DNA from: Marinomonas communis
GTDB lineage: Bacteria > Pseudomonadota > Gammaproteobacteria > Pseudomonadales > Marinomonadaceae
Length of the DNA stretch: 64,000 nt
Direction of reading: 5' to 3'
Assembly (NCBI RefSeq): GCF_004363305.1
Contig: NZ_SNZA01000001.1
Location: 584,902-648,901 of the forward strand
Below are positions 26,621 through 36,172 of the stretch, in pieces; the stretch's first letter is position 1; each line of letters opens with the position of its first letter. Made by a program: the position numbers and the translations under genes. The notes beneath the pieces were generated by a model. It saw only the letters and a program-made list of their open reading frames with translations. It was not told the origin of the DNA and searched no databases.

Positions 26621-27898
26621 ATGGCTAACACTGAAGCCTTTTTCAGCCAAGCGCTTAAAGACCGCGATGCTGAGTTATTCGCAACGCTTGTAGAAGAGCA
26701 AGAGCGCCAAGAAACTGGTATCGAGCTTATCGCATCTGAAAACATCGTTTCTAAAGCTGTACTAGAAGCTCAAGGCTCTGTTTTGACTAACAAGTACGCG
26801 GAAGGCTACCCAAACCGTCGTTACTACGGTGGCTGTGAAGCTGTAGACGTAACTGAGCAACTTGCTATTGATCGTGCTAAGAAACTGTTTAACTGTGAAT
26901 TTGTTAACGTTCAGCCTCACTCTGGTGCTCAAGCAAACGGTGCAGTAATGCTTGCATTGCTTCAACCAGGTGACACTGTAATGGGTATGACACTTTCTTC
27001 AGGTGGTCACTTAACTCACGGTGCTGCACCAGCGCAATCAGGCAAATGGTTCAACGCTGTTCAATACGATGTAAACCCAGAAACATTGTTGATGGACTAC
27101 GATGCGATTGAAGCACAAGCTCTTGAGTGTAAGCCGAAAATGATCATCGCGGGTGGTTCTGCTATCCCACGTCAAATCGACTTCAAACGTTTCCGTGAGA
27201 TCGCTGACAAAGTAGGCGCTTACCTATTCGTTGACATGGCACACATTGCTGGCCTAGTTGCTACAGGCGTTCACCCATCGCCTCTTGAGCACGCACACGT
27301 TGTTACAACAACAACTCACAAGACTCTACGTGGCCCACGTGGCGGTATGATTCTTTCTAACGACCTTGAACTAGGTAAGAAGATCAACTCTGCTGTATTC
27401 CCTGGCTACCAAGGTGGCCCACTAATGCACGTTATCGCTGGTAAAGCGGTTGCATTCGGTGAAGCACTAAAACCAGAGTTCACTGACTACATCAAGCAAG
27501 TTGTTGCGAACGCTAAAGCGCTAGCAGAAGTAATGGTTGAGCGTGGCTGTGACATCGTTACCGGTGGTACTGACACTCACCTAATGCTTGTTGACCTTCG
27601 TCCAAAAGGACTAAAAGGTAATGCAGCTGATGCAGCACTTGAGCGCGCCGGTATCACTTGTAACAAAAACGGCATTCCATTCGACACTGAAAAACCAATG
27701 GTTACTTCAGGTATCCGTCTAGGTACTCCTGCTGCAACTTCTCGTGGCTTCGGTGAAGAAGAATTCCGTAAAGTTGGTCACCTAATCAGTGACGTACTAG
27801 ACGGCCTAGTTGCAATGCCAGAAGGTAATCCAGAAGTAGAAGCTCGCGTAAAGGCAGAAGTACAAGAGCTTTGCAAACGCTTCCCTCTTTACCGCTAA
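26621..27898 (+). CDS. glyA: Serine hydroxymethyltransferase
   Basis: 425 residues; PLP enzyme that interconverts serine and glycine with THF and methylene-THF. Family motifs: [36 protein letters not shown], the PLP lysine K234 in [14 protein letters not shown], and [15 protein letters not shown]. Codons are strongly biased to those of abundant proteins (GGT, CGT, GAA, AAC). It heads glyA-gcvH-gcvP, so this copy is probably devoted to glycine use; another glyA may exist elsewhere. Confidence 0.97.
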   Translation: MANTEAFFSQALKDRDAELFATLVEEQERQETGIELIASENIVSKAVLEAQGSVLTNKYAEGYPNRRYYGGCEAVDVTEQLAIDRAKKLFNCEFVNVQPHSGAQANGAVMLALLQPGDTVMGMTLSSGGHLTHGAAPAQSGKWFNAVQYDVNPETLLMDYDAIEAQALECKPKMIIAGGSAIPRQIDFKRFREIADKVGAYLFVDMAHIAGLVATGVHPSPLEHAHVVTTTTHKTLRGPRGGMILSNDLELGKKINSAVFPGYQGGPLMHVIAGKAVAFGEALKPEFTDYIKQVVANAKALAEVMVERGCDIVTGGTDTHLMLVDLRPKGLKGNAADAALERAGITCNKNGIPFDTEKPMVTSGIRLGTPAATSRGFGEEEFRKVGHLISDVLDGLVAMPEGNPEVEARVKAEVQELCKRFPLYR

Positions 27899-27907
27899 TT
27901 TGCGCAC

Positions 27908-27930
27908 AGCCCGAGACTCGATCTCGGGCT
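27908..27930 (+). other. Intercistronic hairpin between glyA and gcvH
   Basis: agcccgaga, 5-base loop, tctcgggct: a perfect 9-bp G+C-rich stem 9 bases after the glyA stop. No T tract follows (atttataata), so a processing or stabilising element or a weak attenuator is more likely than a full terminator. Confidence 0.6.
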
Positions 27931-27954
27931 ATTTATAATAAAGGATAGATCGCC

Positions 27955-28338
27955 ATGAGCAACATTCCATCGAATTTGAAATACGCAGACTCTCACGAGT
28001 GGGTTTTAGATAACGGTGACGGTACTGTTACTGTTGGTATCACTGACCACGCACAAGAATTACTAGGTGATGTTGTTTACCTAGAACTACCTGAAGTCGG
28101 TGCAGAAACCACAGCTTCAGAGCAGTTTTCTTTGGTAGAGTCTGTTAAAGCTGCATCAGATATCTATGCCCCTGTATCTGGTGAAGTTGTTGAAGTTAAC
28201 GAAGCATTGGATGACTCTCCAGAGCTTGTTAACGAATCACCTTTCGAGGACGCTTGGATCGCTAAAATCAAACTTAGCGACGTAAGTGAACTAGACAAGC
28301 TAATGGACGCGGACGCGTACGCTAGCTCTATCGAGTAA
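27955..28338 (+). CDS. gcvH: Glycine cleavage system H protein
   Basis: 127 residues; lipoyl carrier that shuttles the aminomethyl group between GcvP, GcvT and the lipoamide dehydrogenase. The lipoylated lysine is K65 in [35 protein letters not shown] is the usual N-terminal part. Lies 56 bp after glyA and 74 bp before gcvP. Confidence 0.97.
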   Translation: MSNIPSNLKYADSHEWVLDNGDGTVTVGITDHAQELLGDVVYLELPEVGAETTASEQFSLVESVKAASDIYAPVSGEVVEVNEALDDSPELVNESPFEDAWIAKIKLSDVSELDKLMDADAYASSIE

Positions 28339-28347
28339 TCGATACCA

Positions 28348-28368
28348 CACCCCTCTCCTAGAGGGGTG
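28348..28368 (+). other. Intercistronic hairpin between gcvH and gcvP
   Basis: cacccctct, 3-base loop, agaggggtg: a perfect 9-bp stem just past the gcvH stop, followed by mixed sequence without a T run. It has the same position and form as the hairpin after glyA. Confidence 0.6.
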
Positions 28369-28412
28369 CTTCTCCCCATTTATCTTGCAATTTCTTTTAT
28401 AGGTGACTTTCC

Positions 28413-31271
28413 ATGACATCGTGTATCCGCGATTTGCTAGGCAAAGACGAATTCATCGCTCGCCACATCGGCCCTGATGCAAACGAGCAACAATCGATGC
28501 TAAACACTCTAGGCTTCGACTCCTTAGACCTATTGATTGAGAACACCATTCCAAACGCGATCCGTTTGGCCAATCTTGATATGTCTAAACAACCTGTCAG
28601 TGAGAACGAAGCACTGTCGCAACTAAAAGAAATTGCAGGTCGCAACAACGTTGCCCGCAGTTACATCGGTATGGGCTACCACGACACATTCGTACCAACG
28701 CCCATCCTTCGTAACCTACTAGAAAACCCAGGTTGGTACACAGCGTACACACCTTACCAGCCAGAGATTTCACAAGGCCGCTTGGAAGCGTTGTTGAACT
28801 TCCAACAGGTGATCATTGATCTAACTGGCATGGAAATTTCTAACGCTTCACTACTGGATGAAGCGACTGCCGCTGCAGAAGCCATGACGCTAATGCAGCG
28901 CTCAAGTAAGAAGAAAGTTAACGCGGTGTTTGTCGCAGACAATGTACTACCTCAAACCATCGACGTTGTAAAAACACGAGCAGAACTACTTGAGTTTGAA
29001 GTCATCGTTGACGACATTGCCAACCTTGGTAACTACGATGTATTTGGCGTCATCGTTCAATACCCAGGCATCGATGGTTCTGTAAACGATCTAAGCGATG
29101 TTATTGCTCAAGCACACGAGCAAAAAGCACTAGTCACCACAGCGGTAGACCTGCTGTCTCTCGTGCTATTGAAATCCCCTGCAGACATGGGCGCTGACAT
29201 CGTTGTTGGTAGTGCACAGCGTTTCGGTGTACCAATGGGATTCGGCGGTCCACACGCTGCCTTCCTTGCAACAAAAGACAAATTCAAGCGCTCTATGCCT
29301 GGCCGTGTTATCGGTGTATCTAAAGATAGCCACGATAAGCCGGCACTGCGTATGGCGATGCAAACACGCGAGCAGCACATCCGTCGTGAAAAAGCGACAT
29401 CAAACATTTGTACTGCTCAAGCACTACTCGCGATGATGGCGGGCTTCTACGCGGTATATCACGGCCCTAAAGGCCTAAAACAAATCGCGTCACGTGTAGC
29501 GGGCTTCACAAACATCTTCGCAAAAGCGCTTAAAGGCACTTACTCTTACAACGGCACTTACTTCGATACATTGGTTGTTAAGACGCTTGATAAGACAGAT
29601 GCAATTCTTAAGAGCGCAGCTGAGAAGAACATCAACCTTTACCGCGCAAGCAGCACTGAGCTGTCGCTATCATTCAGCGAAACCAGCACCATCGAAGACC
29701 TATACAACCTGGCAAGCAGCTTCGGTGTAGAACTGACCGACGAAATGCTAGACGCAGAAGTTGGCTTTGGTATCGAAGAAAGTATGCTACGTACTGATGA
29801 CATCCTAACGCACCCAGTATTCAACTCGCACCACAGCGAAACTGAACTAATGCGTTACATGCGTCAGTTAGAAGTTAAAGACATCGCGCTAAACCAAAGC
29901 ATGATCCCACTAGGCTCATGTACGATGAAACTTAACTCTGCATCAGAAATGATCCCTGTAACATGGGAAGAGTTTGGTCGCATCCACCCATTCGCACCAA
30001 AAGGCCAAGTATCTGGTTACCAAGCATTGATCAACGACTTGATCGCCATGCTGTCTAAAGCGACTGGCTACGACACTATCTCTATGCAGCCTAACTCAGG
30101 TGCGCAAGGTGAATACGCAGGTCTAATCGCGATCGACAAATACCACAAATCTCGTGGCGACGATCAGCGTGACATCTGTCTAATCCCAAGCTCTGCACAC
30201 GGCACTAACCCAGCGTCTGCAGCCCTTGCCGGCATGAAAGTTGTTATCGTTAAATGTGACGAGAACGGCAACATCGACATTGCTGATCTCAAAGAAAAAG
30301 CTGAGAAACACGCTGCAAACCTAAGCTGTATCATGGCGACTTACCCATCTACTCACGGTGTGTTCGAAGAACAAATCCGCGAAGTATGTGACATCGTGCA
30401 TGACAACGGCGGTCAGGTTTACATCGACGGCGCAAACTTGAACGCATTGGTAGGTATCGCACCTCCAGGTAGCTTCGGTGGTGACGTATCGCACTTGAAC
30501 CTACACAAAACATTCTGTATCCCACACGGTGGTGGCGGTCCAGGTATGGGTCCTATCGGTGTTAAATCACACCTAGCGCCATTCCTACCAGGCCACGCAG
30601 TATCACCTGTTGTTCAGAACGAAACTCAACACGGTGCCGTATCGGCAGCACCTTACGGTTCGGCAAGCATTCTAGTCATCACTTGGATGTACATTAAGAT
30701 GATGGGCGACCGTGGTCTACGTGATGCTACATTCCACGCGATCCTTAATGCGAACTACATCGCGAAACGTTTAGGTGATCACTACCCTGTTCTTTACACT
30801 GGTAAAAACGGCACCGTAGCGCACGAATGTATTATCGACATTCGTCCGATCAAAGCAGAGTCTGGCATTTCTGAAGAAGACATTGCTAAGCGTCTAATGG
30901 ATTTCGGTTTCCACGCGCCAACTATGTCATTCCCTGTTGCTGGCACACTTATGATCGAGCCTACAGAGTCTGAAAGCCGCGAAGAACTTGACCGTTTCTG
31001 TGACGCGATGATCCAGATCCGCAACGAAATCGCGAAAGTTCAAGCTGGCGAATGGCCTCTAGAAGACAACCCACTTGTAAACGCACCGCACACAGCAGCG
31101 TCTTTACTAAACGGTGACTGGGCGCATGCTTACACTCGTGAAGAAGCGGCTTACCCACTACCATGGATTGCAGCACGTAAATACTGGCCACCAGTAGGCC
31201 GTATCGACAACGTTTACGGTGACCGTAACTTGTTCTGTGAGTGTCTACCAGTAGAAAGCTACCAAGACTGA
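28413..31271 (+). CDS. gcvP: Glycine dehydrogenase (decarboxylating), P protein
   Basis: 952 residues, the long single-chain form. It decarboxylates glycine and loads the aminomethyl group on GcvH. The N-terminal half begins EFIARHIGP and contains [20 protein letters not shown]; the C-terminal half has the PLP lysine K699 in [25 protein letters not shown] lies before the ATG. Near-complete agreement with the E. coli protein where I can recall it. Codon use is strongly biased, with many CTA leucines. It ends the operon at a clear terminator. Confidence 0.97.
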   Translation: MTSCIRDLLGKDEFIARHIGPDANEQQSMLNTLGFDSLDLLIENTIPNAIRLANLDMSKQPVSENEALSQLKEIAGRNNVARSYIGMGYHDTFVPTPILRNLLENPGWYTAYTPYQPEISQGRLEALLNFQQVIIDLTGMEISNASLLDEATAAAEAMTLMQRSSKKKVNAVFVADNVLPQTIDVVKTRAELLEFEVIVDDIANLGNYDVFGVIVQYPGIDGSVNDLSDVIAQAHEQKALVTTAVDLLSLVLLKSPADMGADIVVGSAQRFGVPMGFGGPHAAFLATKDKFKRSMPGRVIGVSKDSHDKPALRMAMQTREQHIRREKATSNICTAQALLAMMAGFYAVYHGPKGLKQIASRVAGFTNIFAKALKGTYSYNGTYFDTLVVKTLDKTDAILKSAAEKNINLYRASSTELSLSFSETSTIEDLYNLASSFGVELTDEMLDAEVGFGIEESMLRTDDILTHPVFNSHHSETELMRYMRQLEVKDIALNQSMIPLGSCTMKLNSASEMIPVTWEEFGRIHPFAPKGQVSGYQALINDLIAMLSKATGYDTISMQPNSGAQGEYAGLIAIDKYHKSRGDDQRDICLIPSSAHGTNPASAALAGMKVVIVKCDENGNIDIADLKEKAEKHAANLSCIMATYPSTHGVFEEQIREVCDIVHDNGGQVYIDGANLNALVGIAPPGSFGGDVSHLNLHKTFCIPHGGGGPGMGPIGVKSHLAPFLPGHAVSPVVQNETQHGAVSAAPYGSASILVITWMYIKMMGDRGLRDATFHAILNANYIAKRLGDHYPVLYTGKNGTVAHECIIDIRPIKAESGISEEDIAKRLMDFGFHAPTMSFPVAGTLMIEPTESESREELDRFCDAMIQIRNEIAKVQAGEWPLEDNPLVNAPHTAASLLNGDWAHAYTREEAAYPLPWIAARKYWPPVGRIDNVYGDRNLFCECLPVESYQD

Positions 31272-31292
31272 TCACAGATTAGTTTAGACACC

Positions 31293-31323
31293 AAAAAGGC
31301 GAATCCACGGATTCGCCTTTTTT
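31293..31323 (+). terminator. Rho-independent terminator of glyA-gcvH-gcvP
   Basis: aaaaaggcgaatcc, a tight loop, and ggattcgccttttt, ending in six T residues, 21 bases after the gcvP stop. Confidence 0.92.
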
Positions 31324-31334
31324 GATTCGGCTTT

Positions 31335-31470
31335 GTACGACCTCGCTTTGCGAGGGAAATGCTCTTTCGCACGAGCAGGTTGTACCCCGCGATGAGAGCC
31401 TCACCTCCCTGAACGCTGTCGTGCCGTATGAGCGGACTCCGTTCCGCGACCTGAAATTGTTGGAAGGAGC
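31335..31470. other. G+C-richer folded non-coding segment after gcvP
   Basis: Between the gcvP terminator and the YdeP-type gene there is a piece more G+C rich than its surroundings with several nested inverted repeats: cctcgc-ttt-gcgagg (31341-31355), tgctc...gagca (31360-31377), both enclosed by gtacgacct (31335-31343) and aggttgtac (31377-31385, one mismatch), then gcgga...tccgc further right. The first hairpin competes with the outer arm, so alternative folds exist. It could be a small RNA, a repeat-element remnant, or a second transcription barrier. No credible reading frame covers it. Confidence 0.4.
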
Positions 31471-31508
31471 ATCCTTACTCAGATTTATTTATGATAACAG
31501 ACTAGCTG

Positions 31509-33812
31509 CTAAAGAATTCGTTTTCCGTCTTCCACATGCTGTTTTAGGTCAACACCAATACTTTTTGAAGTCGGGGTATCACTGAATTCACCGATGCTAT
31601 CTAAAGGTACTAGCGGATTGGTTTCTGGGTAGTAAGCAGCGATATTTCCTTCTGGAATATCGTAAGGCACGAGTTTAAAGCCTTTTGCGGTACGCTCGAC
31701 TTTGTCATCCCACAAAGAAAATAGGTCTACTTTCTGTCCTGCTTCGAACCCTAAACGTTCAATGTCAGATGGGTTGATAAACAACACTTGTCGCTCGTTT
31801 TTGATCCCCCGGTAACGATCATTCATACCGTAAACAGTCGTATTGTATTGATCATGAGAGCGTAAGGTCTGTAGCACTAAAGATTGATCACTCATCATCT
31901 TGCTCGCATTAAGAGGCAAAATACTGATGGGTAGATCATGTGAGTGCATGACGGCTGTTCCGGTTGGAGTGTCCCATATACGCTCACGTGGGTGACTACC
32001 TAAGTAAAAGCCTCCAGCTTGCTTGATCTTTTCATTGAATCCCGTAAAAGTAGGGAAAACATCAGCAATCATATTTCGGATATGGCCGTAGTCTTCAACG
32101 GTCGCCATCCAGTCTATTGGAAACTCCCCTAGTGTCGCCTGAGCCATACTTGCGATGATCCATGGTTCTGAACGCATTTCAGAGGACAGAGGCTCCATAA
32201 CACCACCCGATGCATGCACCATGCTAAACGAGTCCTCCACGGTGACGACTTGCTCACCACTACGCTGAAGGTCGATGTCAGTTCGCCCTAAACAAGGCAA
32301 AATCAGGGCGTCTTTACCCGTAATTAAATGTGATCGGTTTAGTTTGGTACTGATCTGAACAGTTAAATCACATTGTTGAAGCGCTTCAGCTGTCGCTTGC
32401 GTATCAGGCGTTGCTGCAGCAAAGTTACCTCCCAAGGCAATAAAGGCTTTAACCTTCCCTTCCTTCATCGCCCGAATGGTATCAACCACCGCGTAGCCGT
32501 GTTCTTGAGGCGGCTTAAAGCCAAAGCGCTTCTCAAGGCTATCAAGTAATGCTTGGCTCGGCTTTTCATTAATCCCCATGGTGCGATCACCCTGAACATT
32601 ACTATGACCACGAACAGGACATGCCCCAGCCCCAGGCTTGCCGATATTGCCACGCAAACTTAAGAAGTTGATGATTTCATGGATGGTAGGAACGGAGTGA
32701 TAATGCTGAGTCACCCCCATTGCCCAAGTGCAAATGGTTCGCTCTGCATTGGCATACTGATTCGCTGCATATTCAATGTCATCACGGCTAAGGCCTGATT
32801 GCTCCAGAATCTTAGACCATGGTGTTTCGCGCACGCGCTCAAGGTAGGCTTCATAGCCTTGCGTATGCTCTTTTAAGAACGCCCAGTCTAATAGACTTTC
32901 GCCAGCATCTTCGCGTTCAAGCAAATGTTTAGCCATGCCCCGAATCACCGCCATATCACCACCCAGTTTCGGTGTAAAATAGGCGGTATTGAGCGGTTTA
33001 GAAGAATTCGTCAGCATTTCCACTGGGTTCTGCGGGTGCTGGAATCGTTCTAACCCACGTTCTTTTAAGGTATTAAACGTTAATACCTGAGCACCATTTT
33101 CGACACAGTCACGAAGGGTATCAAGCATACGTGGGTGGTTTGTACCAGGGTTTTGCCCGAATACAAACACACAATCCGCTTCTTCAAAGTCATCAATCGT
33201 GACCGTCCCTTTACCCGCGCCAATACTACTGGTTAACGCATAACCACTGGCTTCATGACACATGTTCGAACAATCAGGGAAGTTATTCGTGCCGAAAGCT
33301 CGAACAAATAATTGATATAGGAACGCTGCTTCATTGCTCGCACGGCCAGAGGTATAAAACGCGCCTTGATGCGGCGAAGGCAACGCCTTGAGGTGTTTGG
33401 CAATCAATGCAAACGCATCAGTCCAAGTAATCGGTTCATATTTATCTGAATCCGAGTTATAGCGCACAGGCTCTGCCAATCGTCCTTGATATTCTAAGAA
33501 ATAGTCACTTTGCTCTTTTAACCAGCTTACGGAATGCTGAGCAAAAAAATCTGCTCCTACTTTACGAGAAGTTGCTTCCCAATTTACAGCCTTCGCCCCG
33601 TTCTCACAAAACCGTATTTTGGCGGGATCGTGCTTTTCTCCCCATGCGCAACCGGGACAATCAAAACCTGTCGGCTGATTTGTTTTAAGGAGAGTAAAAA
33701 TATTTCTGGCGGCATTTCGACTTTTCAATAAGTGCTTAGTAGTGCTTTTTAATGCCCCCCAACCACCTGCTGGGCCTGAATATGGGGTAAAGTAAATATC
33801 ATTTTTGCGCAT
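31509..33812 (-). CDS. Molybdopterin-dependent oxidoreductase, FdhF/YdeP family
   Basis: 767 residues of the formate-dehydrogenase-like DMSO reductase superfamily. Near the N-terminus three cysteines, C52, C55 and C69 (DCPGCAWGEK, RFCENGAK), fit the YdeP pattern rather than the four-cysteine iron-sulfur ligation of FdhF. Molybdopterin contacts GQNPGTNHPRM and ALGGNFAAATPD are visible, as is the C-terminal beta-barrel (about 640-760, with DQYNTTVYGMNDRYRG). E. coli YdeP is tied to acid resistance; its substrate is unknown. An fdhD-like sulfurtransferase gene, often adjacent, is not here. The start MRKNDIYFTPYSGPAGGWGAL fits the family. Confidence 0.85.
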   Translation of the reverse strand: MRKNDIYFTPYSGPAGGWGALKSTTKHLLKSRNAARNIFTLLKTNQPTGFDCPGCAWGEKHDPAKIRFCENGAKAVNWEATSRKVGADFFAQHSVSWLKEQSDYFLEYQGRLAEPVRYNSDSDKYEPITWTDAFALIAKHLKALPSPHQGAFYTSGRASNEAAFLYQLFVRAFGTNNFPDCSNMCHEASGYALTSSIGAGKGTVTIDDFEEADCVFVFGQNPGTNHPRMLDTLRDCVENGAQVLTFNTLKERGLERFQHPQNPVEMLTNSSKPLNTAYFTPKLGGDMAVIRGMAKHLLEREDAGESLLDWAFLKEHTQGYEAYLERVRETPWSKILEQSGLSRDDIEYAANQYANAERTICTWAMGVTQHYHSVPTIHEIINFLSLRGNIGKPGAGACPVRGHSNVQGDRTMGINEKPSQALLDSLEKRFGFKPPQEHGYAVVDTIRAMKEGKVKAFIALGGNFAAATPDTQATAEALQQCDLTVQISTKLNRSHLITGKDALILPCLGRTDIDLQRSGEQVVTVEDSFSMVHASGGVMEPLSSEMRSEPWIIASMAQATLGEFPIDWMATVEDYGHIRNMIADVFPTFTGFNEKIKQAGGFYLGSHPRERIWDTPTGTAVMHSHDLPISILPLNASKMMSDQSLVLQTLRSHDQYNTTVYGMNDRYRGIKNERQVLFINPSDIERLGFEAGQKVDLFSLWDDKVERTAKGFKLVPYDIPEGNIAAYYPETNPLVPLDSIGEFSDTPTSKSIGVDLKQHVEDGKRIL

Positions 33813-33866
33813 GCGACGCTTGATCCATAAAGCAAATCATGGCGCAAACGAACAGTCGACCATGAC

Positions 33867-33927
33867 AATGGGTTAATGAGAATTGGTCACAAAATAGCAT
33901 AATGACCAGCCTCGATACAGACCCATT
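33867..33927. repeat. Nested inverted repeats upstream of the YdeP-type gene
   Basis: Outer arms aatgggt (33867-33873) and acccatt (33921-33927) enclose inner arms tggtca (33884-33889) and tgacca (33903-33908). They lie 55-115 bp upstream of the gene, where a promoter or operator is expected. The 248-bp gap holds no gene. Confidence 0.35.
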
Positions 33928-34008
33928 ATGTGGATCAATTAGTCATCATGATAAGGCCTGAAACTAAGGTAGGCTGCATGATATCCATGCATTAATGATT
34001 GATAACAT

Positions 34009-34034
34009 CAAAAAAGCGAGCTAACGCTCGCTTT
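34009..34034 (-). terminator. Rho-independent terminator of sstT
   Basis: aaagcgagc, loop taac, gctcgcttt: a 9-bp perfect stem with an A tract on the plus strand that gives six T residues on the minus strand, 26 bases after the sstT stop. Confidence 0.9.
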
Positions 34035-34060
34035 CAAGAATCTAGTGGCTCAGATAAATG

Positions 34061-35308
34061 TTATACGCGACGACAAGCTGCAGCCGTGAATAAAACATCT
34101 GTTGAGCTGTTTAAAGCTGTTTCGGCAGAATCTTGTAAAACACCAATAATAAATCCGACCGCTACCACTTGCATGGCGATATCGTTAGGGATATTGAAAA
34201 GACTACACGCCAAAGGAATCAGCAATAAAGAACCACCCGCCACACCAGAGCTACCTCCAGCAGACACTGCAGCAATGATGCTAAGAAGAATAGCAGTCCC
34301 CATATCAACAGGAATGCCTAAAGTATTCACCGCTGCTAGGGTTAATACTGTAATAGTGATTGCTGCTCCAGCCATATTGACCGTCGCGCCAAGTGGAATC
34401 GATACAGAGTATGTGTCTTCATCTAAACCAAGCTTTTCACAAAGCGCCATGTTAACAGGAATATTCGCCGCTGAGCTTCGAGTAAAAAATGCAGTGATAC
34501 CACTGGATTTCAAACATTGAAAAACAAGTGGGTACGGGTTCTGACGGGTCGCTAGGAAGACTAATAGCGGGTTAGTCACTAATGCAATGAATAACATAGC
34601 ACCAACCAACACTGCCAAAAGATGAGAGTAACTAAACAATGCCTCAAACCCTGTTGTGGCAATGGTATTAGCAACCAAACCAAAGACACCAAAAGGCGCT
34701 AGACGAATAACAAAGCCTACTACTGTCGTAATGCCATCGGCCAAATTCTGCAACAACGCTTTTGTTGTGTCTGTGGCCTGTCGTAAACCAATCCCGATTA
34801 CGATTGCCCAAGTCAATATACCAATGTAATTACCGTTCACTAGTGCGTTAACCGGATTATCAACCATATTAAACACAAGTGTATGCAATACCTCGCCAAT
34901 ACCTCTTGGTGCGGCACGACTTAAATCCGTTGCGATCAGATTTAATTCACTGGGAAAAGCAAAGCTGAACATAACCGCTGTTACTGCGGCGATCAGTGTT
35001 CCAAGGATATAAAGCACTAAGACTGGTTTGATATGTGTTTGCTGATTTTTCTTATGATTTGCAATGGAAGCAACAACAAGTAAGAAAACCAGCACAGGCG
35101 CAATGCCCTTCAATGCCTTAACAAAAAAACCGCCTAATATCCCAGCGGACTGTCCGGCACTGGGTGAAATTGAAGCCAAAATAACACCACAGACAATGCC
35201 AACAATAATTTGCAACACAAGGCTGCCATTCATGTAACGCTGAAAAAGCGTTGGGGTCGAGCTCATAGCCATGTAAAGGAGTCCATCATTTTTTTGAGCG
35301 TGCATCAT
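34061..35308 (-). CDS. sstT: Serine/threonine:sodium symporter
   Basis: Up to 415 residues; inner-membrane symporter of the dicarboxylate/amino acid:cation family with about eight membrane helices and two re-entrant loops. Strong agreement with E. coli SstT in [51 protein letters not shown] and CETALNSS-like [17 protein letters not shown]. The E. coli alignment suggests translation at the ATG at 35266 ([12 protein letters not shown]), giving 401 residues; neither start has a strong ribosome site. It supplies serine, the partner substrate of GlyA. Own transcription unit between two terminators. Confidence 0.92.
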   Translation of the reverse strand: MMHAQKNDGLLYMAMSSTPTLFQRYMNGSLVLQIIVGIVCGVILASISPSAGQSAGILGGFFVKALKGIAPVLVFLLVVASIANHKKNQQTHIKPVLVLYILGTLIAAVTAVMFSFAFPSELNLIATDLSRAAPRGIGEVLHTLVFNMVDNPVNALVNGNYIGILTWAIVIGIGLRQATDTTKALLQNLADGITTVVGFVIRLAPFGVFGLVANTIATTGFEALFSYSHLLAVLVGAMLFIALVTNPLLVFLATRQNPYPLVFQCLKSSGITAFFTRSSAANIPVNMALCEKLGLDEDTYSVSIPLGATVNMAGAAITITVLTLAAVNTLGIPVDMGTAILLSIIAAVSAGGSSGVAGGSLLLIPLACSLFNIPNDIAMQVVAVGFIIGVLQDSAETALNSSTDVLFTAAACRRV

Positions 35309-35461
35309 AAAGCATCACAAACAATAAATGAACCTTTAAGGTTAAATTGTCTTGAAAATCTCCAATTCAATAGATAAAAAACAGCTTTTTCTTACCAAAG
35401 CGCTTTAGCATAAGCACCGCATCATAGATGAACGCACCAAAATAAAGCTTAGCAGGCATAA

Positions 35462-35489
35462 AAAAAGCAAACACGATTGTTTGCTTTTT
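35462..35489. terminator. Terminator ending the mks-bolA-STAS transcript
   Basis: aaaaagcaaac, 6-base loop, gtttgcttttt: a perfect 11-bp stem with T runs in both directions, 25 bases after the STAS stop. Confidence 0.9.
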
Positions 35490-35513
35490 AGGAAGTCGAT
35501 AACAGATAAGATC

Positions 35514-35819
35514 TTAAGTAATCGTGAATCTCTTATCAAAACGTGAAATCATCAAAATGTTGCGAATAAACCCATTCGCACCATCGATTTTCACTTCAAC
35601 ATTTTCACCCAACGCCGCCTTCATGCTTAACAACATGCCAAGTGCGGCACTGTCTAAGTATTCAACACTCTCGATGTTGATGACAAAAACTTCATATTGG
35701 CTGCCAACGTAACTTTCATAGGCGGATCGAAACTCATTGAATAATGAAAAATCGAAACTGCCCACAACCGAGATTTCGACAATACCTTTCACTTTTTGTT
35801 CGGTGACTGTGATACTCAT
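35514..35819 (-). CDS. STAS-domain protein, anti-sigma-factor-antagonist type
   Basis: 101 residues forming a lone STAS domain. The candidate phosphorylation site is S57 in the loop YLDSAALGMLL, which is the usual position (Asp-Ser). Such proteins switch partner proteins by serine phosphorylation in partner-switching systems, but no anti-sigma kinase or PP2C phosphatase is nearby. It lies 24 bp after a BolA-family gene at the end of the cbiX/mks gene line, so it may share that transcript. The partner is unknown. Confidence 0.85.
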   Translation of the reverse strand: MSITVTEQKVKGIVEISVVGSFDFSLFNEFRSAYESYVGSQYEVFVINIESVEYLDSAALGMLLSMKAALGENVEVKIDGANGFIRNILMISRFDKRFTIT

Positions 35820-35843
35820 ATATTAAGACCTTAGCCTGACTGC

Positions 35844-36152
35844 TTAGTGGCCGCCTCCCATACAGTTTGGTGACTGTGGGGATTCATAGCGGCGAGCTTC
35901 CCACTCTTCATCTGTATATAAGTGTAGCGCTAATGCATGAATTTTCTTCATTTGATCAGTTAAAGCGCCATAAACCAACTGATGGCGCTGAACCGCACGC
36001 TTCCCTACAAACACATTACTTACTAAAGTCAGCTTGAAATGTGATTCACTTCCTTCAGGGACATTATGCTTGTAGCTTTCGTTTTCTAGCTCAATGTGAT
36101 GAACATTAAACGCTCGCTGAATGGTTTCACTGATTTCGTTTTCTACGCTCAT
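35844..36152 (-). CDS. BolA-family protein
   Basis: 102 residues. The BolA fold signature is visible: ESHFKLTLVSNVFVGKRAVQRHQLVYGAL followed by MKKIHALALHLYTDEEWE. BolA proteins bind monothiol glutaredoxin with an iron-sulfur cluster and some act as regulators of envelope genes. The length and the HALALHLYTDEEW ending point to BolA proper rather than IbaG. The extra tail ends CMGGGH, with a cysteine and histidine. It starts 20 bp after mksB and is followed 24 bp later by the STAS gene, an unexpected continuation of a condensin operon. Confidence 0.88.
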   Translation of the reverse strand: MSVENEISETIQRAFNVHHIELENESYKHNVPEGSESHFKLTLVSNVFVGKRAVQRHQLVYGALTDQMKKIHALALHLYTDEEWEARRYESPQSPNCMGGGH

Positions 36153-36172
36153 ACTAACTCCACGCGCTGCGT

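Noticed and set aside
31322..31585. 87-codon plus-strand frame over the folded segment after gcvP
   Set aside because: It starts inside the terminator T tract, has no ribosome site, and its end overlaps the 3' end of the YdeP-type gene in antisense. The structure of the region explains the open frame better.
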